The position numbers and the translations under genes are program-made. Shown in pieces: positions 8,918 through 17,691 of a DNA stretch of 64,000 nt (within the stretch, counting starts at the first letter, position 1; each line of letters opens with the position of its first letter). The notes beneath the pieces are model-generated. The model searched no databases. It saw nothing but the letters and a program-made list of their open reading frames with translations, and was not told the DNA's origin. Source of the stretch: JANQIO01 sp043585095. GTDB lineage: Bacteria; Pseudomonadota; Gammaproteobacteria; Pseudomonadales; Halieaceae. The DNA lies in NCBI GenBank assembly GCA_043585095.1, contig CP121321.1, positions 2,604,001 through 2,668,000 of the forward strand, given 5' to 3'.

Positions 8918-9277
8918 ATGAACCCGCGCATGGCCAGCGTTATCGAATTCCCATCGCAGCGCTTGCAAGGACTGAGCTTCCTCGAGCAACAGATCCGTGA
9001 TTTGTTAGTCGCCAAAGGCGCGGATGATGAACTGGTTGATTTTGCGGCGGCAACCACGCGACGCATTTATGAACAGAGCATCGCCGCAGAGAATTACAGC
9101 TTCCAGGTGACACTTCCAGAGGGTCTGGGCGAGGACGATGTAGCAGCAGTTCAAGAGGCGATCAGAACAGGCATTAACACCCTGCGTGATGACAACCATG
9201 CAGTGGTTGTACGATTGATTGCCGAGCTAGTCATGGCGGAAGTCAGGCTGTTTCAAATGAGTCGGGGGGATAGCTAA
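8918..9277 (+). CDS. Hypothetical protein downstream of yhbY
   Basis: Not recognised. 119 residues, no signal peptide or membrane segment, mostly helical in appearance with an acidic middle (LPEGLGEDDVAAVQEAI) and a long C-terminal helix ending in RLFQMSRGDS. The ATG at 8918 has GGAG three bases upstream; a second ATG at 8930 has no such site, so the first is chosen although its spacing is short. It lies 30 bp after yhbY on the same strand and converges on greA. Likely a lineage-specific cytoplasmic protein; no function is inferred. Confidence 0.7.
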   Translation: MNPRMASVIEFPSQRLQGLSFLEQQIRDLLVAKGADDELVDFAAATTRRIYEQSIAAENYSFQVTLPEGLGEDDVAAVQEAIRTGINTLRDDNHAVVVRLIAELVMAEVRLFQMSRGDS

Positions 9278-9330
9278 GCCAACAGCTCGCTCAGCAGCTT
9301 CTGCCAGACCGTGACGTCTCAACCAGTCAT

Positions 9331-9807
9331 TCAAACATGTTCCACCGAGTCAATCTCGTACTCAATGTCGCCGCCCGGCGCTTTCACCAACACCACTTCA
9401 CCCTCTTCTTTTCCTACCAACGCTCTGGCGATAGGTGAGGTGACTGAAATTTTCTGGTTTTTGATGTCGGCTTCGTCTTCGCCAACGATTTTGTAGCAGA
9501 CCGTTTCATCTGTCTCAAGGTTGATCAGCTCCACAGTGACGCCAAAAATAACCTTGCCGGTTTTATTGATTTTCGTGACATCAATTACCTGCGCTTCGGC
9601 CAGCTTACTCTCAATCTCCATGATGCGTCCTTCGGCGAAGCTCTGCTGTTCGCGGGCAGCATGGTATTCAGCGTTCTCCTTGAGGTCGCCGTGCTCGCGC
9701 GCCTCAGCGATAGCCTGGCTAATGCGCGGCCGATCAACTTTCTTCAGCTGCTCCAACTCTGCGCGGAGTGCGGCCTCACCGGCCACGGTCATGGGTACTT
9801 TATTCAT
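9331..9807 (-). CDS. greA: Transcript cleavage factor GreA
   Basis: GreA enters the RNA polymerase secondary channel and stimulates cleavage of backtracked RNA. The 158-residue protein has an N-terminal antiparallel coiled coil whose tip carries the acidic residues of ENAEYHAAREQQ, and a C-terminal FKBP-like domain ending GDIEYEIDSVEHV. It follows carB by 173 bp on the same strand. In Pseudomonas aeruginosa greA is described as part of a carA-orf-carB-greA operon, and the order here matches apart from the missing middle orf. Confidence 0.96.
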   Translation of the reverse strand: MNKVPMTVAGEAALRAELEQLKKVDRPRISQAIAEAREHGDLKENAEYHAAREQQSFAEGRIMEIESKLAEAQVIDVTKINKTGKVIFGVTVELINLETDETVCYKIVGEDEADIKNQKISVTSPIARALVGKEEGEVVLVKAPGGDIEYEIDSVEHV

Positions 9808-9980
9808 CGCTTGTCATCACATGTCAGTTGCTGGTTAACCGCTATCTGGATGTTGCCTCCGCGGTCACAGCCAATTCATTTTGGGCCGCAACTCAAAGTT
9901 CGCTGCGGGGCGCCACAAAGCCAATGCTGCGTCGACGCAATCATACTTAACGCCGCAGCTGCACCGTATCGGGCAAACGC

Positions 9981-12900
9981 CTAGACGACTCGGGCATGCA
10001 GCTCCTGCAGTGTGCGCACCTGTTCATCTGTAGTGTGTCGCAGCGAGGCACATATTGCTTCGGCGCCCGTTAGGGTCGTAGTGTACGGCACGTTCTGCGA
10101 CTCGGCGCTGGAACGGATCGACGCCGAATCCGCGATCGCCCGCCGACCCTCGGTGGTATTAACAATGAGGTCCACTTCCTTGTTTTTTATCATATCAACA
10201 ATGTGGGGGCGTCCCTCAAGGACTTTGTTGACCTGTCGGAAGGGGATGTTTTCGGCCTTGAGCATAGCGGCGGTGCCGCGCGTGGCCAAAATGGAGAAGC
10301 CTAACTCAACGAGGTCTCTCGCCACGGCAACGGCGCCGGGTTTATCCACATCACGTACGCTGACAAATACTGTGCCGCTGGTGGGCGCCTGGGTTCCCGC
10401 ACCCAATTGCGCCTTGGCAAATGCCTCCTCAAAGCGATCCCCGGTTCCCATCACTTCGCCCGTCGACTTCATTTCAGGGCCCAGTATCGGGTCAACGCCG
10501 GGGAATTTATTGAAGGGCATAACCGCTTCCTTGACGCTAAAGTAGGTCGGCACCACTTCCTCGGTGAAACCCTGATCGACCAAACGAGTTCCAGCCATGC
10601 AGCGCGCCGCCACTTTTGCCAGTGAAACACCAATGCACTTGGATACAAAGGGCACCGTACGCGATGCGCGGGGGTTCACTTCGATCACATAGATTTCGCC
10701 GTCCTGCCACGCCAACTGCACGTTCATCAGGCCTTTTACCTTCAGCGCTTTCGCCATCTCCTTAACCTGGGCACGCATCCTGTCCTGAACGGCGGCATCG
10801 AGGCTGTAAGGCGGCAGCGAGCAGGCGGAATCACCCGAGTGCACACCGGCCTGTTCAATGTGCTGCATGATTGCACCGATTACGACATCTTCACCGTCAC
10901 TGACGGCATCGATGTCTACCTCGATGGCCGCGTTGAGGAAATGATCCAGCAATACCGGCGAATCGTTAGATGCCTGCACGGCGTCATTGAGATAGCGCAA
11001 CAGCTCTTCTTCGTTATATACGATCTCCATAGCGCGACCACCCAACACATAGGAGGGCCGCACCACCAGCGGATACTGCAGCTCTTCGGCGGCCGCCAGC
11101 GCCTCTTCGGTGCTGCGCACGGTGGTGTTGGGCGGCTGCTTTAAACCCAGTTGATGGATCATCTGTTGAAAGCGCTCACGGTCCTCGGCTTCGTCGATGG
11201 CGTCCGGGCTCGTGCCGATAATCGGTACGCCAGCAGCCTCCAGATCCCTGGCCAGCTTCAAGGGCGTCTGCCCGCCAAACTGGACAATCACGCCCTTGGG
11301 CTTTTCCAGCGCCACGATTTCCAGCACGTCTTCGAGTGTCACCGGCTCAAAATACAGCCGGTCAGATGTGTCGTAGTCGGTGGAGACCGTCTCGGGGTTA
11401 CAGTTAACCATGATGGTTTCATAGCCATCTTCACGCATCGCCAGGGAGGCGTGTACACAGCAATAGTCGAATTCAATGCCCTGACCGATGCGGTTAGGCC
11501 CGCCACCGAGAACCAGTATCTTGTCGCGATCCGAAGGGGCAGCTTCACACTCTTCGTCATAGCTGGAATACATGTAGGCCGTGGACGAGGCAAACTCTGC
11601 CGCACAGGTATCCACGCGCTTATATATGGGCCGAACGCCCAGCATATGCCGGTGCTCGCGCACCGCAGCCTCGCTGAGCTCCAGTAAGTCTGCCAAGCGC
11701 CGGTCAGCGAAACCTTTGCGCTTGATTCGGTACATGGCATCGGCATCAATTTCCTGCAAGGTACCTGCCGCCACTTGGGTCTCCGTGTCGACGATGTCCT
11801 GTATCTGCACCAGAAACCACGGATCGATGCCGCACAGGTCAAAAATCTCTTCGATGGACATGCCGGCACGCAGAGCGTCGGCAACGTACCAGATGCGCTC
11901 GGCCGTAGGGTTGGTCAGCTGCTGAATCAGCTCATCGCGGACGTCTTTCCTGTTCAGGTCAAGCATTGGCTCAAAACCAGACGAGCCAACTTCCAGACCA
12001 CGCAGGGCTTTTTGCAAAGACTCCTGAAAGCAGCGGCCAATAGCCATCACTTCGCCCACTGACTTCATCTGAGTCGTCAGCCGCGCGTCAGCACCCGGGA
12101 ACTTCTCAAACGCAAATCGCGGTATTTTAGTTACCACGTAATCGATGCTGGGCTCGAAGGAAGCCGGCGTTGCGCCGCCGGTAATATCATTCTGCAGCTC
12201 GTCCAGCGTGTAGCCGATGGCCAGTTTGGCGGCCACCTTGGCGATGGGAAAACCGGTGGCCTTGGAAGCCAGCGCCGACGAACGAGAAACGCGAGGGTTC
12301 ATTTCAATGATAACCAGGCGACCGGTCTCCGGGCACTGCCCAAACTGGACATTGGAACCACCGGTCTCGACACCAATCTCACGCAGCACCGCCAGAGAGG
12401 CGTTGCGCATGATCTGATACTCCTTATCGGTGAGCGTCTGCGCTGGAGCCACAGTGATAGAGTCGCCCGTATGCACACCCATAGGATCAAAGTTCTCGAT
12501 GGCACAAACGATAATGCAGTTATCGTTCTTATCTCGCACCACTTCCATTTCGAACTCTTTCCAACCGATTAACGATTCGTCGATCAATAGTTCAGTGGTG
12601 GGCGACAGATCCAAACCTCGCGCACAGATATCTTCGAAGTCATCACGGTTGTAGGCAATGCCGCCACCGGAGCCACCCATGGTGAAAGAGGGTCGGATAA
12701 TGCAGGGGAATCCGATTTGATCCAGCACCTGCATCGCCTCTTCCATACTGTGTGCAAATGCAGAACGCGGCGTTTCAAGACCAATTCGTTTCATAGCCTT
12801 GTCAAATAGCTCACGATCCTCCGCTTTGTCGATGGCCTCCTTGGTGGCGCCAATCATCTCAACGCCGAACTGTTCCAAAACCCCCTCGCGAGACAGGTCC

Positions 12901-13199
12901 AGAGCACAGTTCAAGGCCGTTTGGCCGCCCATGGTGGGCAGTATGGCGTCGGGGCGCTCCTTCTCGATTATCTTCGCCACGGTGCGCCATTCGACAGGCT
13001 CGATGTAGGTTGCATCGGCCATGGACGGATCGGTCATGATGGTCGCTGGATTGGAGTTCACCAGGATCACCTTGAAGCCTTCTTCGCGAAGCGCCTTACA
13101 GGCTTGAGCGCCAGAGTAGTCGAACTCACAGGCCTGTCCAATAACGATAGGGCCGGCGCCGAGAATCAGGATACTGTTGATGTCATTACGCTTTGGCAT
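9981..13199 (-). CDS. carB: Carbamoyl-phosphate synthase large chain
   Basis: Makes carbamoyl phosphate from bicarbonate, ammonia (channelled from CarA) and two ATP for arginine and pyrimidine synthesis. 1072 residues: two homologous ATP-grasp halves (GAGPIVIGQACEFDYSG at the start and GGGPNRIGQGIEFDYCC at about residue 560), the oligomerisation region between them, and a C-terminal MGS-like allosteric domain. The start ATG overlaps the carA stop by one base (TGATG), indicating translational coupling. No intervening orf is present, unlike the Pseudomonas operon. Confidence 0.98.
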   Translation of the reverse strand: MPKRNDINSILILGAGPIVIGQACEFDYSGAQACKALREEGFKVILVNSNPATIMTDPSMADATYIEPVEWRTVAKIIEKERPDAILPTMGGQTALNCALDLSREGVLEQFGVEMIGATKEAIDKAEDRELFDKAMKRIGLETPRSAFAHSMEEAMQVLDQIGFPCIIRPSFTMGGSGGGIAYNRDDFEDICARGLDLSPTTELLIDESLIGWKEFEMEVVRDKNDNCIIVCAIENFDPMGVHTGDSITVAPAQTLTDKEYQIMRNASLAVLREIGVETGGSNVQFGQCPETGRLVIIEMNPRVSRSSALASKATGFPIAKVAAKLAIGYTLDELQNDITGGATPASFEPSIDYVVTKIPRFAFEKFPGADARLTTQMKSVGEVMAIGRCFQESLQKALRGLEVGSSGFEPMLDLNRKDVRDELIQQLTNPTAERIWYVADALRAGMSIEEIFDLCGIDPWFLVQIQDIVDTETQVAAGTLQEIDADAMYRIKRKGFADRRLADLLELSEAAVREHRHMLGVRPIYKRVDTCAAEFASSTAYMYSSYDEECEAAPSDRDKILVLGGGPNRIGQGIEFDYCCVHASLAMREDGYETIMVNCNPETVSTDYDTSDRLYFEPVTLEDVLEIVALEKPKGVIVQFGGQTPLKLARDLEAAGVPIIGTSPDAIDEAEDRERFQQMIHQLGLKQPPNTTVRSTEEALAAAEELQYPLVVRPSYVLGGRAMEIVYNEEELLRYLNDAVQASNDSPVLLDHFLNAAIEVDIDAVSDGEDVVIGAIMQHIEQAGVHSGDSACSLPPYSLDAAVQDRMRAQVKEMAKALKVKGLMNVQLAWQDGEIYVIEVNPRASRTVPFVSKCIGVSLAKVAARCMAGTRLVDQGFTEEVVPTYFSVKEAVMPFNKFPGVDPILGPEMKSTGEVMGTGDRFEEAFAKAQLGAGTQAPTSGTVFVSVRDVDKPGAVAVARDLVELGFSILATRGTAAMLKAENIPFRQVNKVLEGRPHIVDMIKNKEVDLIVNTTEGRRAIADSASIRSSAESQNVPYTTTLTGAEAICASLRHTTDEQVRTLQELHARVV

Positions 13200-14359
13200 C
13201 AGTGTGAATCTCCGGCTGCTGCGGTACCGCTATGGGCGTTGAGCAACGCCATGAAGTGATCGAATAAGGGCGCTGCATCATGGGGTCCCGGGCTGGCTTC
13301 CGGGTGCCCCTGAAAGCTGAAGGCGGGCTTGTCGTTGCGGTGAATACCCTGCAGGGAGCCGTCGAACAAAGACTTATGGGTAGCACGCAAAGTGGCTGGC
13401 AGGCTGGACTCGTCCACCGCAAAGCCATGATTCTGACTGGTAATGAGCACGGTGCCGTCGTGGAGATTTTGCACCGGGTGATTGGCACCGTGGTGTCCAA
13501 ACTTCATCTTCGCCGTGCGCGCGCCGCTGGCCAGCGCCAGCAACTGATGGCCCAGACAAATACCAAAAATCGGAATGTCGCCCTCGAGCAGTGTGGTGAT
13601 TGCATCTATGGCGTAATCACAGGGCTCAGGGTCGCCGGGGCCGTTCGACAAAAAGATGCCATCGGGTTGCATAGCCAACACCTCAGAGGCCGGTGTTTTT
13701 GCCGGTACCACGGTCAACCGACAGCCGCGATCTACCAACATGCGCAGAATGTTGCGCTTCACGCCATAGTCGTATGCCACCACGTGCCAGGTCGCCTCCG
13801 CGTCACCCAGCGTTGGGTAGCCCTCGCCCAATACCCAGCTGCCCTCATTCCAGGTATAGGGCTGGGCCGTGGTCACCTCTTTAGCGAGATCCATGCCCTT
13901 GAGGCCAGCGAAAGCCTGCGCCTGCTCTACCGCAGCCGCTTCATCAGGCTGATCTCCGGTAAGCAGGCAACCGCCCAAAGCCCCCTTCTCTCGCAGCAGT
14001 CGCGTTAAACGCCGGGTATCAATATCGGCGATGGCGACGATGCCACGCGCCTGCAAATAATCGGAAAGCGTCTGTTCACTGCGAAAACTGCTGGCGAGCA
14101 GCGGCAAATCACGAATAACCAGGCCGGACGCCCAGATCTGCGGCGACTCCTCATCCTCTGAGTTGGTGCCCGTGTTGCCGATATGCGGATAAGTCAGCGT
14201 AACAATCTGTCGGGCATAAGAGGGATCCGTCAGAATCTCCTGATAACCGGTCATTGCAGTATTGAATACGACCTCGCCGGTTGCACTGCCCTCAGCACCG
14301 ATTGCAACACCACGGAATACGCTGCCATCTTCCAGCGCCAGTATTGCTCTAGTGCTCAC
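13199..14359 (-). CDS. carA: Carbamoyl-phosphate synthase small chain (glutaminase)
   Basis: Class I glutamine amidotransferase that supplies ammonia to CarB. 386 residues: an N-terminal CPSase small-subunit domain beginning ILALEDGSVFRG, then the triad-bearing domain with the nucleophile Cys in FGICLGHQLLALA and His/Glu in FQGHPEASPGPHD. It starts with GTG at 14359, preceded by an AGAGGAG ribosome site. The 421-bp upstream region carries a strong intrinsic terminator in the leader, so expression is probably attenuated. Confidence 0.97.
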   Translation of the reverse strand: MSTRAILALEDGSVFRGVAIGAEGSATGEVVFNTAMTGYQEILTDPSYARQIVTLTYPHIGNTGTNSEDEESPQIWASGLVIRDLPLLASSFRSEQTLSDYLQARGIVAIADIDTRRLTRLLREKGALGGCLLTGDQPDEAAAVEQAQAFAGLKGMDLAKEVTTAQPYTWNEGSWVLGEGYPTLGDAEATWHVVAYDYGVKRNILRMLVDRGCRLTVVPAKTPASEVLAMQPDGIFLSNGPGDPEPCDYAIDAITTLLEGDIPIFGICLGHQLLALASGARTAKMKFGHHGANHPVQNLHDGTVLITSQNHGFAVDESSLPATLRATHKSLFDGSLQGIHRNDKPAFSFQGHPEASPGPHDAAPLFDHFMALLNAHSGTAAAGDSH

Positions 14360-14447
14360 GCCATACTCCTCTGCCAGTATCGTGTTGAGGAATGAGAGTT
14401 GCTATAAACCACAACTTTCGGGGTGCCAGCTCTGCTTTCATCGGCCC

Positions 14448-14478
14448 AAAAAAAAGCGAGATGAACATTTCATCTCGC
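14448..14478 (-). terminator. Intrinsic terminator in the carA leader (candidate attenuator)
   Basis: Perfect 10-bp stem GCGAGATGAA/TTCATCTCGC with a 3-base loop. On the minus strand it is followed by eight T. It lies about 90 bp before the carA start, with no minus-strand gene to its right that it could terminate, so it sits in the carA leader. A second small hairpin (CCCAG/CTGGG at 14523-14536) lies just upstream. No leader peptide was identified with confidence. Confidence 0.8.
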
Positions 14479-14599
14479 TCTTCTTGTCGAATTTCGGCAC
14501 GCCTTTTCACCGACTCCCTTGACCCAGAATGCTGGGCTTTAATTCCTATTTTCTGGGAACGCGAGTTTACGGGATAGCCTATCGAGTGTCTAGATAAAA

Positions 14600-14661
14600 C
14601 GGCCCGGGCGGTCTAAACAAAATAGACCGAGCGGTCTAAACAAAATAGACCGAGCGGTCTA
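14600..14661. promoter_or_regulatory. Three tandem palindromic operators (TAGACCG-N2-CGGTCTA)
   Basis: Two perfect copies of TAGACCGAGCGGTCTA (14623-14638 and 14646-14661) and a third with a degenerate left arm (14600-14615), repeated at a 23-bp period with AACAAAA between them. The arms are 7 bp with a 2-bp centre, the form of TetR-family operators; from memory the NemR box is similar. They lie between divergent carA and the short-chain dehydrogenase gene at 14781. No TetR-type regulator gene is seen in the window. Confidence 0.8.
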
Positions 14662-14780
14662 TGTAAAGCAGCGCCAACGGTCGATAGCAATGAAACCAAC
14701 ACAGCACAAAATCAGCCCGGAAACTTGCCAATTGATGCCCAGCGCCTATGATCTGCGCCTTTCCCACAGGAAGTCGACCA

Positions 14781-15614
14781 ATGAATGACTTTGACGCCAG
14801 CATCGCAGTGATTACCGGCGCCGGCTCTGGTATTGGCCGCGCACTGGCTAAAGCACTCAATCAGGCCGGCTGCACTTTAGCGATTGCCGACATCAACCCC
14901 GACAGCCTGGCCGAGACCGCGGCCAGCCTGCCCCGAGCGGAGCTGGCCTGTCATACGCAGGTGCTGAATGTCGCTGACCGCGTTGCCGTCAACGCCTGGG
15001 CAGAGCAGGTTGCAGCGCTGGATCACCCTGTCGCCGTGGTAATCAACAATGCTGGCGTCGCCCTGGGTGGCAGCGCAGAAGAAAACAGCATCGAAGATCT
15101 GGAATGGCTTATGGGCATTAACTTCTGGGGCGTCGTCTACGGCTGCAAGGCATTCCTACCCTTACTGCGCCGCGCCGGCAGTGGTCACCTGATTAATATT
15201 TCCAGCGTCTTTGGAATAGTCTCAATGCCCACGCAGTCTGCCTATAACGCATCCAAGTTTGCGGTGCGCGGTTACACCGAAGCACTGCGTCAGGAGCTTG
15301 CTAGCTCTGACATTCACGTGTGCTGCGTGCATCCGGGCGGCGTGAAAACCAACATAGCGCGCGCGGCTAGAAGTGGCAGCGATACTGAGACACACGCGCT
15401 TTTTGCTGACCGCTTTGACGACTTTGCCAAAACGACGCCAGAACAAGCCGCAGCCCAGATAGTTAAGGCTATGGCAAAGCGCTCGCCCCGGCTGGTGATC
15501 GGCCTGGACGGCAAAGTCATGTCGCTGATCAGCCGCCTCTTTCCCACACTGTATCCTCAAATCCTGCGGTGGCTGGCTGGCGCTAAGGCCAGAGAAATGC
15601 TCAAGCAAGACTGA
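14781..15614 (+). CDS. Short-chain dehydrogenase/reductase (SDR family)
   Basis: NAD(P)-dependent oxidoreductase of unknown substrate. 277 residues, Rossmann fold: cofactor loop TGAGSGIGRAL near residue 13, structural NNAG, catalytic Ser in the NISSVFG strand and YNASK (Tyr-x-x-x-Lys). The start is set at the ATG at 14781, preceded by AGGAAG at about 7 bp; an upstream ATG at 14748 lacks such a site. The C-terminal tail resembles classical SDRs that reduce ketones or aldehydes of lipids. The three palindromes at 14600-14661 directly upstream suggest ligand-induced control by a TetR-type repressor. Confidence 0.88.
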   Translation: MNDFDASIAVITGAGSGIGRALAKALNQAGCTLAIADINPDSLAETAASLPRAELACHTQVLNVADRVAVNAWAEQVAALDHPVAVVINNAGVALGGSAEENSIEDLEWLMGINFWGVVYGCKAFLPLLRRAGSGHLINISSVFGIVSMPTQSAYNASKFAVRGYTEALRQELASSDIHVCCVHPGGVKTNIARAARSGSDTETHALFADRFDDFAKTTPEQAAAQIVKAMAKRSPRLVIGLDGKVMSLISRLFPTLYPQILRWLAGAKAREMLKQD

Positions 15615-15636
15615 GCAACTGGACTAGACTGACACC

Positions 15637-17559
15637 ATGACACCGACTATCGGCATCGCGCTATACAGCGAGGATCCAGAGTTCGCGAAACGCTGGAAAC
15701 AGGGACTGGAAAGTGCCGCGGCAGAACACTTCGCAGACACCCGCATCGCGCTCTGGTCGGCTACCGACCGTGATGCATTGTCAGAGCTGCTGCGGCAGCC
15801 CTCTCTACAGGCGCTGCTTATCCACAGTGGCAGTGCCGTGGAACTGGTATCGCGCTGCCTCAAGCGGCGACCGCACGTAAACCATTTCGTTGTACTGCCC
15901 CAGTCTGATCGAGGGCCTATCGACGCGCTGATCGAGCTTCCCGTCGACGGCTATCTGGACGATACCGAGGAGGATTACTTCTCGGCGCTGCGCGAAGTCC
16001 TGGCGGCCGTGGAACACAAGGCGTCGACGCCCTTTGCCGACACGCTGCGCGATTATGTGCGCAGCGCCAAAGATGCCTGGCATACCCCAGGACACTCAGG
16101 CGGCGACAGCATGAAGGACAGCCCCTGGGTAGCCGACTTTTATCGCTTCCTGGGGGAGCATATTTTTGACGCGGACTTGTCCGTTTCCGTGCAGCTGCTG
16201 GACAGTCTGCTGGAACCCCACAGCGTCATACAACAGGCGCAAAATCTGGCGGCCCGCGCCTTTGGCGCGCGACATACCTTTTTTTCGACCAATGGCACGT
16301 CAACCGCCAACAAGGTGATACTGCAAAGCTTGCTGCACCCCGGCGACAAGGTGCTGCTGGACCGAGGTAGCCATAAGTCGGCTCACCACGGCATCATTTT
16401 GTGCGGCGCCATGCCGGTGTATCTGCCCTCATCACTGCGCGTACGCTATGGACTCTATGGCCCGGTCACTCGAGCCTGTATTTTTGACGCCATTGAACAG
16501 CATCCCGATGCAAAGGTTTTGTTGCTGACCAGCTGCACCTACGACGGCATGCGCTACGATCTCGCGCCCATCATCGAACGTGCACACGCCAACGGCATCA
16601 AGGTCATCATTGATGAGGCCTGGTACGCGCATGCGGCGTTTCATCACGCCCTGCGGCCCACGGCGTTGGAGTTTGGCGCAGACTACGTGACACAGTCGAC
16701 CCACAAAATGCTGTCAGCCTTTTCTCAGGCCAGCATGATTCACGTACGCGACCCCGATTTTGACGAGCAGCGTTTCCGCGAACATTTCAATATGCATGCA
16801 TCCACCAGCCCCCAGTACGCCATCATTGCCAGCCTGGACGTGGCGCGAAAACAGATGAGTATGGAGGGTTATGCTCTGCTGGCCCGCACTTTGGAGCTCG
16901 CCGAACGATTGCGTAGCTCAATTAATGCCACTGGTGTTTTTCGCGTATTGGAACTGCCAGACATGCTGCCTGACGAGCTGGCCAGCGACGGTATTAGGCT
17001 GGACCCAACCAAGCTGACGGTTGATATCAGCCGCAGCGGCATGACCGCTGATGCAGTGCAAGTGGCATTGTTTGAGCAATACAATATTCAAGTCGAAAAG
17101 ACGACGTTCAATACCATCACGCTGCTACTCACCATCGGCACGACCCTTGGCAAGGTCATGCGGCTAGAGAACGCCCTGAAGCGCCTCGCCAGGCGGGCCC
17201 CTACTGGAAGCGCGGCAAGCGCGCAGCAGCCACCGCCGCCGCTGCCTCCGCCGGGGGACATTGCTCGCCTGCCCAGAGACGTGTTTTTTGAGCGCGGCAA
17301 GGTAGTGCCCTTGATGGACCATAGCACCGCGATCAGTCACGCGCTCGAGGGTGCTATCAGCGCCGACCAGATCACGCCCTACCCGCCCGGCGTGCCAGTG
17401 CTGGTGCCCGGGCAGGTAATCAGCCGCGACGTGCTGGAGTACCTGCGATCCATTCTTCTGACTCAGCGTCACGTTGAGATACATGGCTTGACCCAGCGCG
17501 GTGACCTGCCGCACCTGAGGATCGCCGGGGTGGATGACGCCGACTCGCTCTCCGATTGA
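15637..17559 (+). CDS. Orn/Lys/Arg-type PLP decarboxylase
   Basis: Fold-type I PLP enzyme of the bacterial ornithine/lysine/arginine decarboxylase class. Of 640 residues, about 1-125 form the response-regulator-like wing domain, 135-520 the PLP domain (AWHTPGHSGG, FFSTNGTSTANK, DEAWYAHAAFHH, and the PLP lysine Lys357 in STHKMLSAFSQAS), and the rest the C-terminal domain. It is shorter than the roughly 715-residue inducible enterobacterial enzymes. A proline run at 532-539 (four Pro, Leu, three Pro) sits between the PLP and C-terminal domains. Substrate cannot be assigned; arginine and lysine are the main options. It starts 22 bp after the SDR gene. Confidence 0.9.
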   Translation: MTPTIGIALYSEDPEFAKRWKQGLESAAAEHFADTRIALWSATDRDALSELLRQPSLQALLIHSGSAVELVSRCLKRRPHVNHFVVLPQSDRGPIDALIELPVDGYLDDTEEDYFSALREVLAAVEHKASTPFADTLRDYVRSAKDAWHTPGHSGGDSMKDSPWVADFYRFLGEHIFDADLSVSVQLLDSLLEPHSVIQQAQNLAARAFGARHTFFSTNGTSTANKVILQSLLHPGDKVLLDRGSHKSAHHGIILCGAMPVYLPSSLRVRYGLYGPVTRACIFDAIEQHPDAKVLLLTSCTYDGMRYDLAPIIERAHANGIKVIIDEAWYAHAAFHHALRPTALEFGADYVTQSTHKMLSAFSQASMIHVRDPDFDEQRFREHFNMHASTSPQYAIIASLDVARKQMSMEGYALLARTLELAERLRSSINATGVFRVLELPDMLPDELASDGIRLDPTKLTVDISRSGMTADAVQVALFEQYNIQVEKTTFNTITLLLTIGTTLGKVMRLENALKRLARRAPTGSAASAQQPPPPLPPPGDIARLPRDVFFERGKVVPLMDHSTAISHALEGAISADQITPYPPGVPVLVPGQVISRDVLEYLRSILLTQRHVEIHGLTQRGDLPHLRIAGVDDADSLSD

Positions 17560-17691
17560 GGCCACAACGGTCTATCCCAGCAAACCCGATCGCCACTCGG
17601 CCGCTCAAGCGCATAACTCGCGGGCCCGTAGCGGGACGACAAGCAGACTGCGCGCTACACTACTCTCCCTTTTTTTACGACGGTGGCAGTT

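Noticed and set aside
11151..11687. 178-codon plus-strand frame inside carB
   Set aside because: Antisense to a clear carB coding region; typical of the mirrored frame in G/C-rich genes.
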